Assembly: GCA_025352565.1 (NCBI GenBank) | Contig: JANXTF010000031.1 | Span: forward strand, 33,659 to 97,658 | DNA length: 64,000 bases | Reading direction: 5' to 3' | DNA from: Rhodospirillales bacterium | GTDB taxonomy: Bacteria > Pseudomonadota > Alphaproteobacteria > Acetobacterales > Acetobacteraceae | Shown: piece by piece, positions 42,575 through 50,945 of the stretch | How the letters are laid out: each line of letters begins with the position of its first letter | Numbering within the stretch: the stretch's first letter is position 1 | Notes under the pieces: model-generated | What the model was told of the DNA's origin: nothing | Databases searched by the model: none | The model's input: only the letters and a program-made list of their open reading frames with translations | Position numbers and translations under genes: made by a program

Positions 42575-43467
42575 TTTTCCATCCTTGTGCCTGTCAGCCG
42601 CTCCGCCAGCATCCCGGCGGTCAGCGGCACCAGCCCATCCGCCGCCCCTGGGCCGATTCCCGCCTCGACCAGTGCCAGGCCGCTGGCCGCCGCCGCCAGC
42701 ACGCCGCCCAGGCGGCGGGAGATGTCGAGCCGGTTCGCCACCATCATCGTGGCGCCGATGGCGCCGAACGCGGCGGCGATCTCGGCCGCCTCGACGGGGT
42801 CGATGCCGGCGGGGATCACCACCAGGATTGCGGCGCCGCCGGTTGCGGCCAATGCCGCGATCTCCTCGGCGCGCGCCGGGTCGAGTGCGTCGCAGCCTGG
42901 CGCATCGATCAGCACCGGCGCGTCGTCCACCCGGCGGCCCATGGCGCGAAGCAGGGCGGCGGGCTGGCTCGCCACCAGCAGGCCGATCTGGAGCAGGTTG
43001 GTAAACGCGGCAAGCTGCTCGACCGCGCCGGCGCGCTGCCCGTCCGCCGTGATGACCACCGGCTTCGCGCCCTGCAGCACCAGCCGGGTCGCCAGCCGCG
43101 CGACCGTCAGCGTTTTGCCGGCACCGGGCGGCCCGACCACCAGGATCGGGCGCGCGCCGCGCGCCACGGGCAGCTTGCCGAAGCGCAGGGATGTCGTGAG
43201 GGCAAGCTGCAGCGGGCCGGCGGCCAATTTTTCCGCGAGCAGGGCGGGCACGCCGTGGTAGGCGAACGCGGCCAGAGGGCACGCTCCGGCTTTCGCGCGC
43301 GGCGGCGGTTGCGCGGCGATGTCCGCCTCCCCTTCCGCAGCCGCCGTCACCTCGATGCCGCCGGCGATCCGGCGCGTCGAAAGGATCAGCGCGTCGGCCC
43401 CGAGTTCGGCGCGGATTTCCGCCATCGCCTGCGGCATCCCGGCGGCGCGGTAGAGCTTCAGCCGCAC
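42571..43467 (-). CDS. flhF: Flagellar biosynthesis SRP-type GTPase FlhF
   Basis: 298 aa. The N-terminal MRLKLYRAAGMPQAMAEIRAELG matches FlhF (shown in part: KLYRAAGMPQAMAEIRAELG). The G domain shows G1 VVGPPGAGKTLTVARLA, G2 DGQRAGAVEQLAAF, G3 DAPG and G4 ANRLD (usually TKLD). It is shorter than most FlhF because the middle Pro/charged region is small. The start is GTG at 43467, the last unit of a 14-bp tandem repeat that copies this start region. Acts at the pole with FlhG to place the flagellum. Confidence 0.9.
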   Translation of the reverse strand: MRLKLYRAAGMPQAMAEIRAELGADALILSTRRIAGGIEVTAAAEGEADIAAQPPPRAKAGACPLAAFAYHGVPALLAEKLAAGPLQLALTTSLRFGKLPVARGARPILVVGPPGAGKTLTVARLATRLVLQGAKPVVITADGQRAGAVEQLAAFTNLLQIGLLVASQPAALLRAMGRRVDDAPVLIDAPGCDALDPARAEEIAALAATGGAAILVVIPAGIDPVEAAEIAAAFGAIGATMMVANRLDISRRLGGVLAAAASGLALVEAGIGPGAADGLVPLTAGMLAERLTGTRMEK

Positions 43468-43531
43468 GGGTTCAACCGCACAGGTTCATCCGCACAGGTT
43501 CAGGCGCACAGGTTCAGGCGCACGGGGGAGG
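43462..43531 (-). repeat. Five copies of a 14-bp unit at the flhF start
   Basis: Read on the minus strand the unit is GTGCGCCTGAACCT and variants: 43531-43518 (partly changed), 43517-43504, 43503-43490, 43489-43476 and 43475-43462. The last one is the real flhF start (GTG CGG CTG AAG). Each unit holds a GTG and a TGA. Because 14 is not a multiple of three, the start codons fall in rotating frames. The array fills nearly all the 74 bp between flhA and flhF and leaves no usual ribosome-binding site. Confidence 0.85.
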
Positions 43532-43541
43532 ATTTCGTCGA

Positions 43542-45608
43542 TCACAGCGTGCCGACAGTGCGGATGCGGGCGCGGGGGAAAATCTCGGCCTGCGCCAGCA
43601 CGGGGGTCGCCGGCCGGATGCGGTCCACGATGGCGCGGACATGGAAGCGGATCTGCCCCCCGGTCAGCAGCACCGGCGCCTCGCCGGCCTCGGCGGCGGC
43701 GTCGAGGACGAGGCGCATGCGCTGGATGAATTCGCCGAGCCGGCTCGGCGCCATCGCCAGCTGCCGGTCGTCGGCCGGCCCCACCAGCGCATCGGAGAAC
43801 GCCGCCTCCCATTCGGGCGAGAGCGTCACCAGCGGGATGTAGCCGCCAGGCCCGACATGGGCGTCGCTCAACTGCCGGGCCAGGCGGGTTCGGACATGGC
43901 CAGCGATCATCGCGACGCCGCGCGTCTGGCCGCCGCAGGCTTCCTGGATGCCTTCCAGAATGGTCGGCAGATCGCGGATGGAAACCCGCTCGCTCAGCAG
44001 CGCCTGGAGCACGCGCTGCACGCCGCCCACCGAGATCTGCGACGGGATCACCTCGGCCACCAGCTTCTGCTGCTCGCGCGGCAGGTCGTCCAGCAGCTTC
44101 TGGGTCTCGGCGAAGGACAGCAGCTCCGCCATGGTCTGCTTCACGATCTCGGTCAGGTGCGTGGTCAGCACGCTCGACGGATCGACCACGGTGCAGCCGC
44201 GGAACACCGCCTCGTCGCGGCCATTGGGCGGGATCCACAGCGCCGGCAGGCCGAAGGCGGGCTCGGTGGTGCGCTCGCCGGCGATGTCGGGCGTGCCGCC
44301 CTTGGGGTCCATCGCCAGCAGCATCGCCGCCCGGAGCTGGCCCTGCCCCGCCTCGATCTCCTTGACCCGCACGGAGTAGCTGTCGGGCGGCAGCTCCATG
44401 TTGTCCTGAATGCGGACCGGAGGCAGCACGAAGCCCATCTCGGCGGCGATCGAGCGGCGCAGGCCCTTTATCTGCTCGGTGAGGCGTGGCGCGTCGCCGC
44501 CGGCCAGCGCCAGCAGGCCGTAACCGAGTTCCAGCCTGAGCATGTCGATCCGCAGCGTCTCGCTGATCGGCGGCTCGCCGGGTGGCGCCGCCACCTCCGC
44601 CGCCGCGGCGGCGCCGCCGGCGGGATGGCGGTGGCGCATCCACGCCCCGCCGCCCGCGAGCCCGGCGATGCCCAGGAACGGCAACGCGGGCAGACCCGGC
44701 ATCAGGGCCAGCGCGAAGGCCGCAGCCGCCGCCATCGCGAGCGGCTTGGGGCTGCCGCCCAGCTGGCGCATCAGCGCCACGTCCGCCGTGCCCTCCATGC
44801 CGCCCTTGGTGACCACGATGCCGGCGGCGGTGGAGACCAGCAGCGCCGGGATCTGCGAGACCAGCCCGTCGCCCACCGTCAGCGTCGTGAAGGTCGCGGC
44901 CGCATCGCTGAACGCCATGCCGTGCCGCAGCAGGCCGATCGCCAGGCCGCCGAAGATGTTGATGATCGTGATGATGAGGCCGGCGATGGCGTCGCCGCGC
45001 ACGAATTTCGCCGCTCCGTCCATGGCGCCGTAGAAGCCGCTCTCGTCCTCCAGCTCCCGCCGCCGCAGCTTGGCGGTCTTCTCGTCGATCAGCCCGGCGG
45101 ACAGATCGGCGTCCACCGCCATCTGCTTGCCCGGCATCGCGTCGAGGCTGAAGCGGGCCGCCACCTCGGCGATGCGGCCGGAGCCCTTGGTGATGACCAT
45201 GAAGTTCACCACCAGCAGGATGGCGAACAGGATCACCCCGATCACGACGTCGCCGCCCATCAGAAAGCCGCCGAAGGCTGCCACCACGTGGCCGGCGGCG
45301 TTCGGCCCCTCGTTGCCGTGGCTCAGGATGAGCCGTGTGGTCGCCACGTTGAGCGACAGGCGCAGCAGCGTGGTCAGCAGCAGCAGCGTCGGGAAGCTGG
45401 TGAAATCCAGCGGGCGCGACAGGAACATCGCCACCATCAGCACCAGCACCGAGGCGGTGATGGAGATGGCGAGGCCAAAATCCAGGATCATGGTCGGCAG
45501 CGGCAGGATCAGCACCGACAGGAGCGCCATCACGCCGATGGCAAGACCGATATCGGTGCCCGGCACCCATGGCAGCAGGCGCGCGCGCAGATCGGCGAGC
45601 CCGCTCAT
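43542..45608 (-). CDS. flhA: Flagellar type III export gate protein FlhA
   Basis: 688 aa. Eight transmembrane helices in the first ~330 residues, including LLLLTTLLRLSLNVATTRLIL, with the FHIPEP-region equivalents DAMPGKQMAVDADLSAGLID and GFYGAMDGAAKFVRGDAIAG in the cytosolic loop (shown in part). The C-terminal cytosolic domain ends in IRFHVRAIVDRIRPATPVL. The ATG overlaps the flbD stop by four bases. FlhA forms the nonameric export ring of the flagellar secretion system. Confidence 0.96.
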   Translation of the reverse strand: MSGLADLRARLLPWVPGTDIGLAIGVMALLSVLILPLPTMILDFGLAISITASVLVLMVAMFLSRPLDFTSFPTLLLLTTLLRLSLNVATTRLILSHGNEGPNAAGHVVAAFGGFLMGGDVVIGVILFAILLVVNFMVITKGSGRIAEVAARFSLDAMPGKQMAVDADLSAGLIDEKTAKLRRRELEDESGFYGAMDGAAKFVRGDAIAGLIITIINIFGGLAIGLLRHGMAFSDAAATFTTLTVGDGLVSQIPALLVSTAAGIVVTKGGMEGTADVALMRQLGGSPKPLAMAAAAAFALALMPGLPALPFLGIAGLAGGGAWMRHRHPAGGAAAAAEVAAPPGEPPISETLRIDMLRLELGYGLLALAGGDAPRLTEQIKGLRRSIAAEMGFVLPPVRIQDNMELPPDSYSVRVKEIEAGQGQLRAAMLLAMDPKGGTPDIAGERTTEPAFGLPALWIPPNGRDEAVFRGCTVVDPSSVLTTHLTEIVKQTMAELLSFAETQKLLDDLPREQQKLVAEVIPSQISVGGVQRVLQALLSERVSIRDLPTILEGIQEACGGQTRGVAMIAGHVRTRLARQLSDAHVGPGGYIPLVTLSPEWEAAFSDALVGPADDRQLAMAPSRLGEFIQRMRLVLDAAAEAGEAPVLLTGGQIRFHVRAIVDRIRPATPVLAQAEIFPRARIRTVGTL

Positions 45609-46945
45609 GCGGCCGCGGCAGCGACGCCCGCCGGCGGCGGCACCCGCACGCCCTGCGCGGTGTATTCGTGCAGCTTGTTGCGCAGCGCGCGGATCGAGAT
45701 GCCGAGGATAATGGCGGCATGCGTGCGGTTGCCCAGCGTGTGGCCGAGCGTGCCGATGATGAGGTCCCGCTCCACCTCGTCCATGCGGCGGCCGACGAAG
45801 CCGGGCGGGTTGCCGCCGATCGGCGCATCCTGCGTCCGCGCGCCTTCCTCCGGAGCAAGCTCGATCGCCTCTGTGCCGATCTCCTCGCCATCCGCGAGCA
45901 GCACCGCGCGATGCACGATGTTTTCGAGTTCGCGTACGTTGCCGCGCCAGCGATGCACCGCCAGCATCGCGTGCGCGCGCGCCGAAATCGGGCGGAACGG
46001 GATGCCGTTCAGTTCGGCGTATTTCTTGGCGAAATAGATCGCGATCTCCGGGATGTCGCCCGGCCGCTCGCGCAGCGGCGGGATGCGCAGGGTCACGACG
46101 TTGAGCCGGAAATACAGGTCCTCGCGAAACGAGCCGCGCGCCACCTCCGCCGCGAGGTCGCGATTGGTGGTCGCCAGGATACGCACGTTCACGCGCACCG
46201 GGGCACTTCCGCCCAGACGGTCGATCTCGCGTTCCTGCAACGCGCGGAGCAGCTTGGCCTGCAGACGGACATCCATCTCGCTGACCTCGTCGAGCAGCAG
46301 CGTGCCGCCATCCGCCGCCTCGAACTTGCCGACCCGGCGGGCGACGGCACCGCTGAAGGCACCCTTTTCATGGCCAAACAGCTCGCTCTCCAGCAGATTT
46401 TCGGGGATGGCGGCGCAGTTCAGCGCCACGAACGGCCCGGCGGCACGGCGGGAACGGCGATGGATGTGCCGCGCCATCACCTCCTTGCCGGTGCCGCTTT
46501 CCCCCGAGATCAGCACCGACGCCTCCGCGGTCGCCACCTGTTCGGCGCGGCGGATCGCGGCCAACATCGCCGGGTCCTGCACCACGAGCGCATGGCTGTC
46601 CCCGGAGGCGGCCTCCAGGATGGCCGCGATCAGGTCCGCGTCCGGCGGCAGCGGGAGAAACTCGCGCGCGCCGTCGCGCATCGCGCGGACCGCCGCCTGC
46701 GCGTCGCCGCCCACGCCACACGCCACGACCGGCACCGAAATGCGCTCGGTGGCGAGCGCCCGCACCAGCGCCCCGATATCGTGCGCGATATCGCACAGCA
46801 CGACGTCCGTCCTTGCATCGGCCCGCAGGCGGGCGACGCCGGACTCGACCGTATCCGCCTGGTCGATGCGCGCGCCGCGCGCCATCGCCATGCGAGCGGC
46901 CTGTCCGAGTTCGCCGGCGAGCGAGCCGATAATCAACACGCGCAT
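45605..46945 (-). CDS. flbD: Sigma-54-dependent flagellar regulator FlbD
   Basis: 446 aa. The N-terminal receiver-like domain lacks a full phospho-acceptor set (VLCDIAHD), as in Caulobacter FlbD. The AAA+ domain has Walker A ISGESGTGKEVMARHIH, ELFGHEKGAFSGAVARR (GAFSGA in place of the usual GAFTGA that touches sigma-54), Walker B GGTLLLDEVSEM and RWRGNVRELENIVHRAV. The C-terminal Fis-type helix-turn-helix is NRTHAAIILGISIRALRNKL. It would activate class III/IV flagellar promoters. Located between fliN and flhA, as in other alphaproteobacteria. Confidence 0.93.
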   Translation of the reverse strand: MRVLIIGSLAGELGQAARMAMARGARIDQADTVESGVARLRADARTDVVLCDIAHDIGALVRALATERISVPVVACGVGGDAQAAVRAMRDGAREFLPLPPDADLIAAILEAASGDSHALVVQDPAMLAAIRRAEQVATAEASVLISGESGTGKEVMARHIHRRSRRAAGPFVALNCAAIPENLLESELFGHEKGAFSGAVARRVGKFEAADGGTLLLDEVSEMDVRLQAKLLRALQEREIDRLGGSAPVRVNVRILATTNRDLAAEVARGSFREDLYFRLNVVTLRIPPLRERPGDIPEIAIYFAKKYAELNGIPFRPISARAHAMLAVHRWRGNVRELENIVHRAVLLADGEEIGTEAIELAPEEGARTQDAPIGGNPPGFVGRRMDEVERDLIIGTLGHTLGNRTHAAIILGISIRALRNKLHEYTAQGVRVPPPAGVAAAAA

Positions 46946-46955
46946 GGTTGCCTCC

Positions 46956-47279
46956 TCAACCCGACCGATCGGCCTTCACGATCTCGGTCATCGTCACGCC
47001 GAGGCGGCGCTCATCGACCATCACCACCTCGCCGCGTGCGACCAAGCGGTTGTTGACATAGATGTCGATTGCCTCGCCCAGCTTGCGATCGAGCTCCACC
47101 ACGGCGCCGCGCCCAAGCTTCAGCAATTGACTGACCTGCATCGTGGTCTTGCCCAGCACGGCACTGACGGTGACAGGGATGTCGTACACCGCCTCCAGCT
47201 CGCGCATGTTGCGCGGGTTCGAGGACTCCGGCGACACGCCCAGATCGACCAGCTCGTTCAGCTGCATTTCCTCAGGCAT
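46956..47279 (-). CDS. fliN: Flagellar motor switch protein FliN
   Basis: 107 aa C-ring component of the SpoA family. Seen: YDIPVTVSAVLGKTTMQVSQLLKLGRG, with GAVVELDRKLGEAIDIYVN and NRLVARGEVVMVDERRLGVT (quoted in parts). Start ATG 47279 overlaps the end of fliH by eight bases. It cooperates with FliG for torque and rotation switching. FliM is not in the window. Confidence 0.95.
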   Translation of the reverse strand: MPEEMQLNELVDLGVSPESSNPRNMRELEAVYDIPVTVSAVLGKTTMQVSQLLKLGRGAVVELDRKLGEAIDIYVNNRLVARGEVVMVDERRLGVTMTEIVKADRSG

Positions 47280-47991
47280 TCTCAAGCTCCTTCGTGAAGA
47301 CAGGCGGCTTCATGTCGTCGTACAGTCCGAGGGGGGCGAGTTGTGCCACCACGCCATTCCACAATTCGCCCACATCGCGCGAGGCCGTGCCGCTATCCCA
47401 CGCAATCCGCACATCCCCCGGCGCCATCGCGTCGGTGGCGATCAGTTTGATGCGCTCGCCCCACTCCTCCGCGACGGCGGCGAGCTGGGCTTGCACCTCG
47501 GCGCGGACATGCGGGCTGACGCGGATGGTGACGCGCGGTTCGTGCGCCAGCGCGGGAACGACGGCGCGCACCAGCGCCGCGACATCCGCGCCGCCGTGGC
47601 GCGCGCACAGAGCGGGCATCATGGTGCCCAACACGCGCAACAGCAGCCTCGCGGTCTCCTCGGCAGCGGCTTCGGCGACGGAAGCGGCCTCGTGTCGGGC
47701 GTCCTGAAGTGCATCGGCCAACGCCCGCAACGTGAGGGCGGCCGCATCGGATCGCTCCGCCGCAAGTGCCACGCGCTCGTCGGCACGGCCTTGGGCATAG
47801 GCGCCATCGCGCAACTCGGCGAGCTCGGCCGCATCGGGCGCCGGCTCCGCGAATGGTTCGTCGTCCGGCGTCTCTCCAGGTGCGTCGTCGCGCGCGGGTT
47901 CGTCGTCGCGCGCGAGTTCGTCGTCGAAATCCTCGATAAGCGGGAAATACGCCACCGCCGCCCGCACGGTATCGTCGATTGATTGCGGCAT
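47272..47991 (-). CDS. fliH: Flagellar assembly protein FliH
   Basis: 239 aa. An acidic N-terminus (FDDELARDDEPARDD, GETPDDEPFAEP), a coiled-coil region (residues about 70-120, AALAAERSDAAALTLRAL) and a C-terminal domain containing RVTIRVSPHVRAEVQ and DVRIAWDSGTASRD. It binds and restrains the FliI ATPase. The assignment rests on domain shape and on its place between fliG and fliN. It starts one base before the fliG stop. Confidence 0.82.
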   Translation of the reverse strand: MPQSIDDTVRAAVAYFPLIEDFDDELARDDEPARDDAPGETPDDEPFAEPAPDAAELAELRDGAYAQGRADERVALAAERSDAAALTLRALADALQDARHEAASVAEAAAEETARLLLRVLGTMMPALCARHGGADVAALVRAVVPALAHEPRVTIRVSPHVRAEVQAQLAAVAEEWGERIKLIATDAMAPGDVRIAWDSGTASRDVGELWNGVVAQLAPLGLYDDMKPPVFTKELENA

Positions 47992-49008
47992 CTAGAATAC
48001 CAGCTCCTCGTCCTTGCCTTCGCCGATCTCGATGGTGCCTTGCGCCGCGAGGTCCTTCGCCATCGTGACCACGGCGGCCTGCGCCTCGTCCACGTCGCGC
48101 AACTTCACCGGGCCGAGCGCCTCGATCTCGTCGCGCAACATCTTGCCGGCGCGTTCGGAGAGGTTGGCGAAAAACAGGTCTCGCAACTTCTCCGATGCGC
48201 CTTTCAGGGCCAGCGGCAACTTGTCCTTCTCGACCGCGCGCAGCAGCGCCTGGATGGCGGGGCCGGACAGGCGCTGCAGGTCGTCGAAGGTGAACATCAA
48301 CGCCATGATACGCTCGGCGGATTCGCGGTTGCGTTCCGCCAGCGCGGAGATGAAGCGGGTTTCCGTCTGACGGTCGAGATTGTTGAATATATCAGCCATC
48401 ATCTCGTGAGGATCGCGGCGCGTGGAGCTGGCGAGGTTGGACATGAACTCGGACCGCAAGGTGCGCTCCACACCATCCAGTACCTCTTTCTGCACGCTCT
48501 CCATCCGCAGCATCCGCATCACGACCTCCATCGCGAAACTGTCTGGCAGCATTCCGAGCACGCGTGCCGCGTGATCGGGACGCACCTTGGACAGCACCAC
48601 CGCGACGGTCTGCGGGTATTCGTTCTTGAGGTAGCTCGCGAGCACCGATTCGTGGACGTTGCCAAGCTTGTCCCACATGGTACGGCCGGCTGGCCCGCGG
48701 ATTTCCTCCATGATCTGCGTCACGCGCTCGCGGGGCAGCGTCCTCAGCAGCAATCTCTCGGTGTTGTCGAAGCCGCCTATCAGGCTGCCGCCAGTGCCGA
48801 GCGCGTCGGTGAACTCGGCGCAGAGCCGCTCGACCACGTCGGCATCGACCGCGCCCAATTGCGCCATCGCCTGCGAGATCTCGCGGACCTCGTCCTCGTG
48901 CATCATGCCGAACAGGCGGCCGCATTGCTCCTCGCCGAGGGCCAGCATGAACACGGCGGATTTCTGCGCGCCGTTCAAGGTTTTGGCAGAGGTCAGTTTC
49001 GTGGTCAT
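47992..49008 (-). CDS. fliG: Flagellar motor switch protein FliG
   Basis: 338 aa. N-terminal domain binding FliF (AQKSAVFMLALGEEQCGRLF), middle ARM domain with the EHPQ-like region NEYPQTVAVVLSKVRPDHAA, and the C-terminal torque helix with charged residues IMALMFTFDDLQRLSGPAIQ (quoted in part). It binds FliF, FliN and the stators. The start overlaps the fliF stop by four bases. Confidence 0.96.
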   Translation of the reverse strand: MTTKLTSAKTLNGAQKSAVFMLALGEEQCGRLFGMMHEDEVREISQAMAQLGAVDADVVERLCAEFTDALGTGGSLIGGFDNTERLLLRTLPRERVTQIMEEIRGPAGRTMWDKLGNVHESVLASYLKNEYPQTVAVVLSKVRPDHAARVLGMLPDSFAMEVVMRMLRMESVQKEVLDGVERTLRSEFMSNLASSTRRDPHEMMADIFNNLDRQTETRFISALAERNRESAERIMALMFTFDDLQRLSGPAIQALLRAVEKDKLPLALKGASEKLRDLFFANLSERAGKMLRDEIEALGPVKLRDVDEAQAAVVTMAKDLAAQGTIEIGEGKDEELVF

Positions 49009-50639
49009 GCCGGTTCCTGGTGCATCCAGCCGCGGACGATGGTCAGACTTTCCTCGGGGTGCTTCTCGACATACTCCGTCATCTGGCGGATCGAGGAGGA
49101 GCGCAGGGGGCCGCGCACGTCCAGAAATTCCACATTGGCCACGTCGTCTGCCCCGCCATCGGTGCCCGTGTCAGGTGCCGCGAGCAGCGCGGTCGTGCCA
49201 TCGGGCGCGCCGCCGATCGGGGACGCCAACGACCCGGCCGACGCCATGGCGGCGGCGCTGAGGCGCAGCGCCATCGGCCGCAGCACCGTCAGCACGCCGA
49301 GCAACGCAACCAGACCGACGATGCCGAACTGCGCCAACCGCATCACGTCGCGGCTGGCGAACACGATGCCGAACAATCCGGCCGGCTCCGTTGTCGTGGC
49401 GCCCGCATCGACGGCGAAGCGCATACTGACGACTTCGACCTTGTCGCCACGCTTCTCGTCGAACCCGATCGCGCTGCGGACCAGCTTGCCGATACGGTCG
49501 AGATCCTCCTGCGACCGTTCCTTCCAGGTGGCGACACCGTTCGGCACCGGCGTCTCCACGCCGTCGACCAGCACGGCCAGGCTGATGCGGCGGATCTGCG
49601 GCTGCTCGCGCACCAGGGTGCGGACGGTCTTGCCGATCTCGTAGTTCGTGGTCTCTTCCTGGCGCTGCTGCTGGGTGCCGGCGCCGGGGGCGCCCGCATC
49701 GGCGTTGGGCAGGTTGTTCTGTACCGAAACGGTGGCGCCGGCCTCGGTGGTCTTGTTGTTGTCCGACACGGTCTGCGAACTGCGCACCACCTGTCCGTCG
49801 GGGTCGTATTTTTCCTCGGTTTCGCGAAGCTGCGCGAAATCCATGTCCACCGCGGTCTCCGCGCGCACCTTGCCGATGCCCAGGCTGCGCTCCAGCATCT
49901 CCTCGACCGCGCGCGAGAGACGGGTTTCGGTCGCGTGCCGCAAATCCTCGGTGGTCTGCGCCGAGGCCGTGGCGCCGGTCGGTTCGCCCGCCTTGGCGAG
50001 CAGGTTGCCCCGGTTGTCCACCACGGCGATGTTGGTGGGACGGAGTCCCGGCACGGCGGCGGAGACGAGGTTGAGGATGGCCGCCACGCCCTCGCGATCG
50101 AGCCTTGCCGCCCCGGCCATGGTGAGAAGAACGGAAGCCTGCGCGTCCTGTTTGTCGCGCGCGAAGGGCTCGCGCCTGGGCAGGACCAGATGCACGCGCG
50201 CGGCGCGCACGCCGCTGATGGCGCGGATGCTGCGGGACAACTCGCCCTCCAGCGCCCGCACCTCGCTCACGCGCTGCTGGAACGCGCTGCTTGTGAGCCC
50301 GTCGCCTCGGTCGAAGATCTCGTAGCCGATCGACCCGCCCGAGGGCAGGCCCTGCCTGGCGAGGAGCACGCGGGCCTTGGCCACCGCATCGGCGGCAACC
50401 CTGATCTGGGTGCCGCCGGCCGCCAGCTCGCGCGGGATGCGCTCGCGTTCAAGCTGGTCCATCATCTGCGCGGCCTCCCGCATGTCGAGGTCGGCGTACA
50501 GCAGCTCCATCCGCTCGGCGGGCGTGTGCAACGCCAGGGCGCCGAGCAGCACGGCCAGGACGATGCCGACGCCGGCCATGGCGGCCAGCCGCGCCGCGCC
50601 GAAGCCGCGCAGGACCGCGAGCGCGGCGGTCAGGTTCAT
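49005..50639 (-). CDS. fliF: Flagellar MS-ring protein FliF
   Basis: 544 aa. First transmembrane helix at residues about 20-40 (AGVGIVLAVLLGALAL), ring-building motifs ELLYADLDMREAAQMMDQL and GYEIFDRGDGLTSSAFQQR, VHLVLPRREPFARDKQDAQA, and a second transmembrane helix QFGIVGLVALLGVLTVL. The C-terminal FliG-binding tail has SSSIRQMTEYVEKHPEESL. Start ATG 50639 with a GGGCGAG upstream; the nine extra in-frame codons upstream add nothing. First gene of the flagellar operon. Confidence 0.96.
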   Translation of the reverse strand: MNLTAALAVLRGFGAARLAAMAGVGIVLAVLLGALALHTPAERMELLYADLDMREAAQMMDQLERERIPRELAAGGTQIRVAADAVAKARVLLARQGLPSGGSIGYEIFDRGDGLTSSAFQQRVSEVRALEGELSRSIRAISGVRAARVHLVLPRREPFARDKQDAQASVLLTMAGAARLDREGVAAILNLVSAAVPGLRPTNIAVVDNRGNLLAKAGEPTGATASAQTTEDLRHATETRLSRAVEEMLERSLGIGKVRAETAVDMDFAQLRETEEKYDPDGQVVRSSQTVSDNNKTTEAGATVSVQNNLPNADAGAPGAGTQQQRQEETTNYEIGKTVRTLVREQPQIRRISLAVLVDGVETPVPNGVATWKERSQEDLDRIGKLVRSAIGFDEKRGDKVEVVSMRFAVDAGATTTEPAGLFGIVFASRDVMRLAQFGIVGLVALLGVLTVLRPMALRLSAAAMASAGSLASPIGGAPDGTTALLAAPDTGTDGGADDVANVEFLDVRGPLRSSSIRQMTEYVEKHPEESLTIVRGWMHQEPA

Positions 50640-50945
50640 GGGCTCGCCCGGCGGACCGGGGCGCAAGGCGAGAGGCGAGGGGTGCCGGGCGGGCTCATGG
50701 CGGCTGGAGGCTCCTGCTTGCGGCGTTCTGCCGGCCTCCTCACCCTGCGCCGCGAACCTTACCTGGAAGCTAACAGCCCGGCAGAATCAGCCGGGTAGCG
50801 CTATTCGCCGTCATTTGGGCAGGGTGCGGGCGACTGCCGCACCCGGTGGTTCATATCTCTGTCGAACATGGCGACCTGGCATAATATCTGCTTATAATAT
50901 TCGGACCTTTGCTCTTTGGCTGCGGACATCACGACAGGAGACTTC
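50640..50945. promoter_or_regulatory. Divergent control region of the flagellar operon and the ABC/oxygenase operon
   Basis: About 306 bp without a gene. At 50822-50829 and 50837-50844 GGGTGCGG/CCGCACCC form a perfect eight-base inverted repeat with a seven-base loop and no T-tract, so an operator is more likely than a terminator. On the plus strand TGGCATAATATCTGCT (50877-50892) has the GG and GC dinucleotides spaced as in sigma-54 -24/-12 promoters. TATAAT at 50893-50898 is a perfect -10 box without a good -35. Either could serve the ABC operon at 50946. No convincing promoter for fliF was found on the minus strand. Confidence 0.4.

Noticed and set aside
43462..43531. CRISPR-like array
   Set aside because: The 14-bp units are directly tandem without spacers and derive from the flhF start.
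43641..46037. 798-codon plus-strand open frame opposite flhA/flbD
   Set aside because: Shadow of two well-supported flagellar genes; no domain or ribosome site seen.
50822..50844. Rho-independent terminator upstream of fliF
   Set aside because: The stem is good but there is no T-tract on either strand and it lies between divergent, not convergent, genes.
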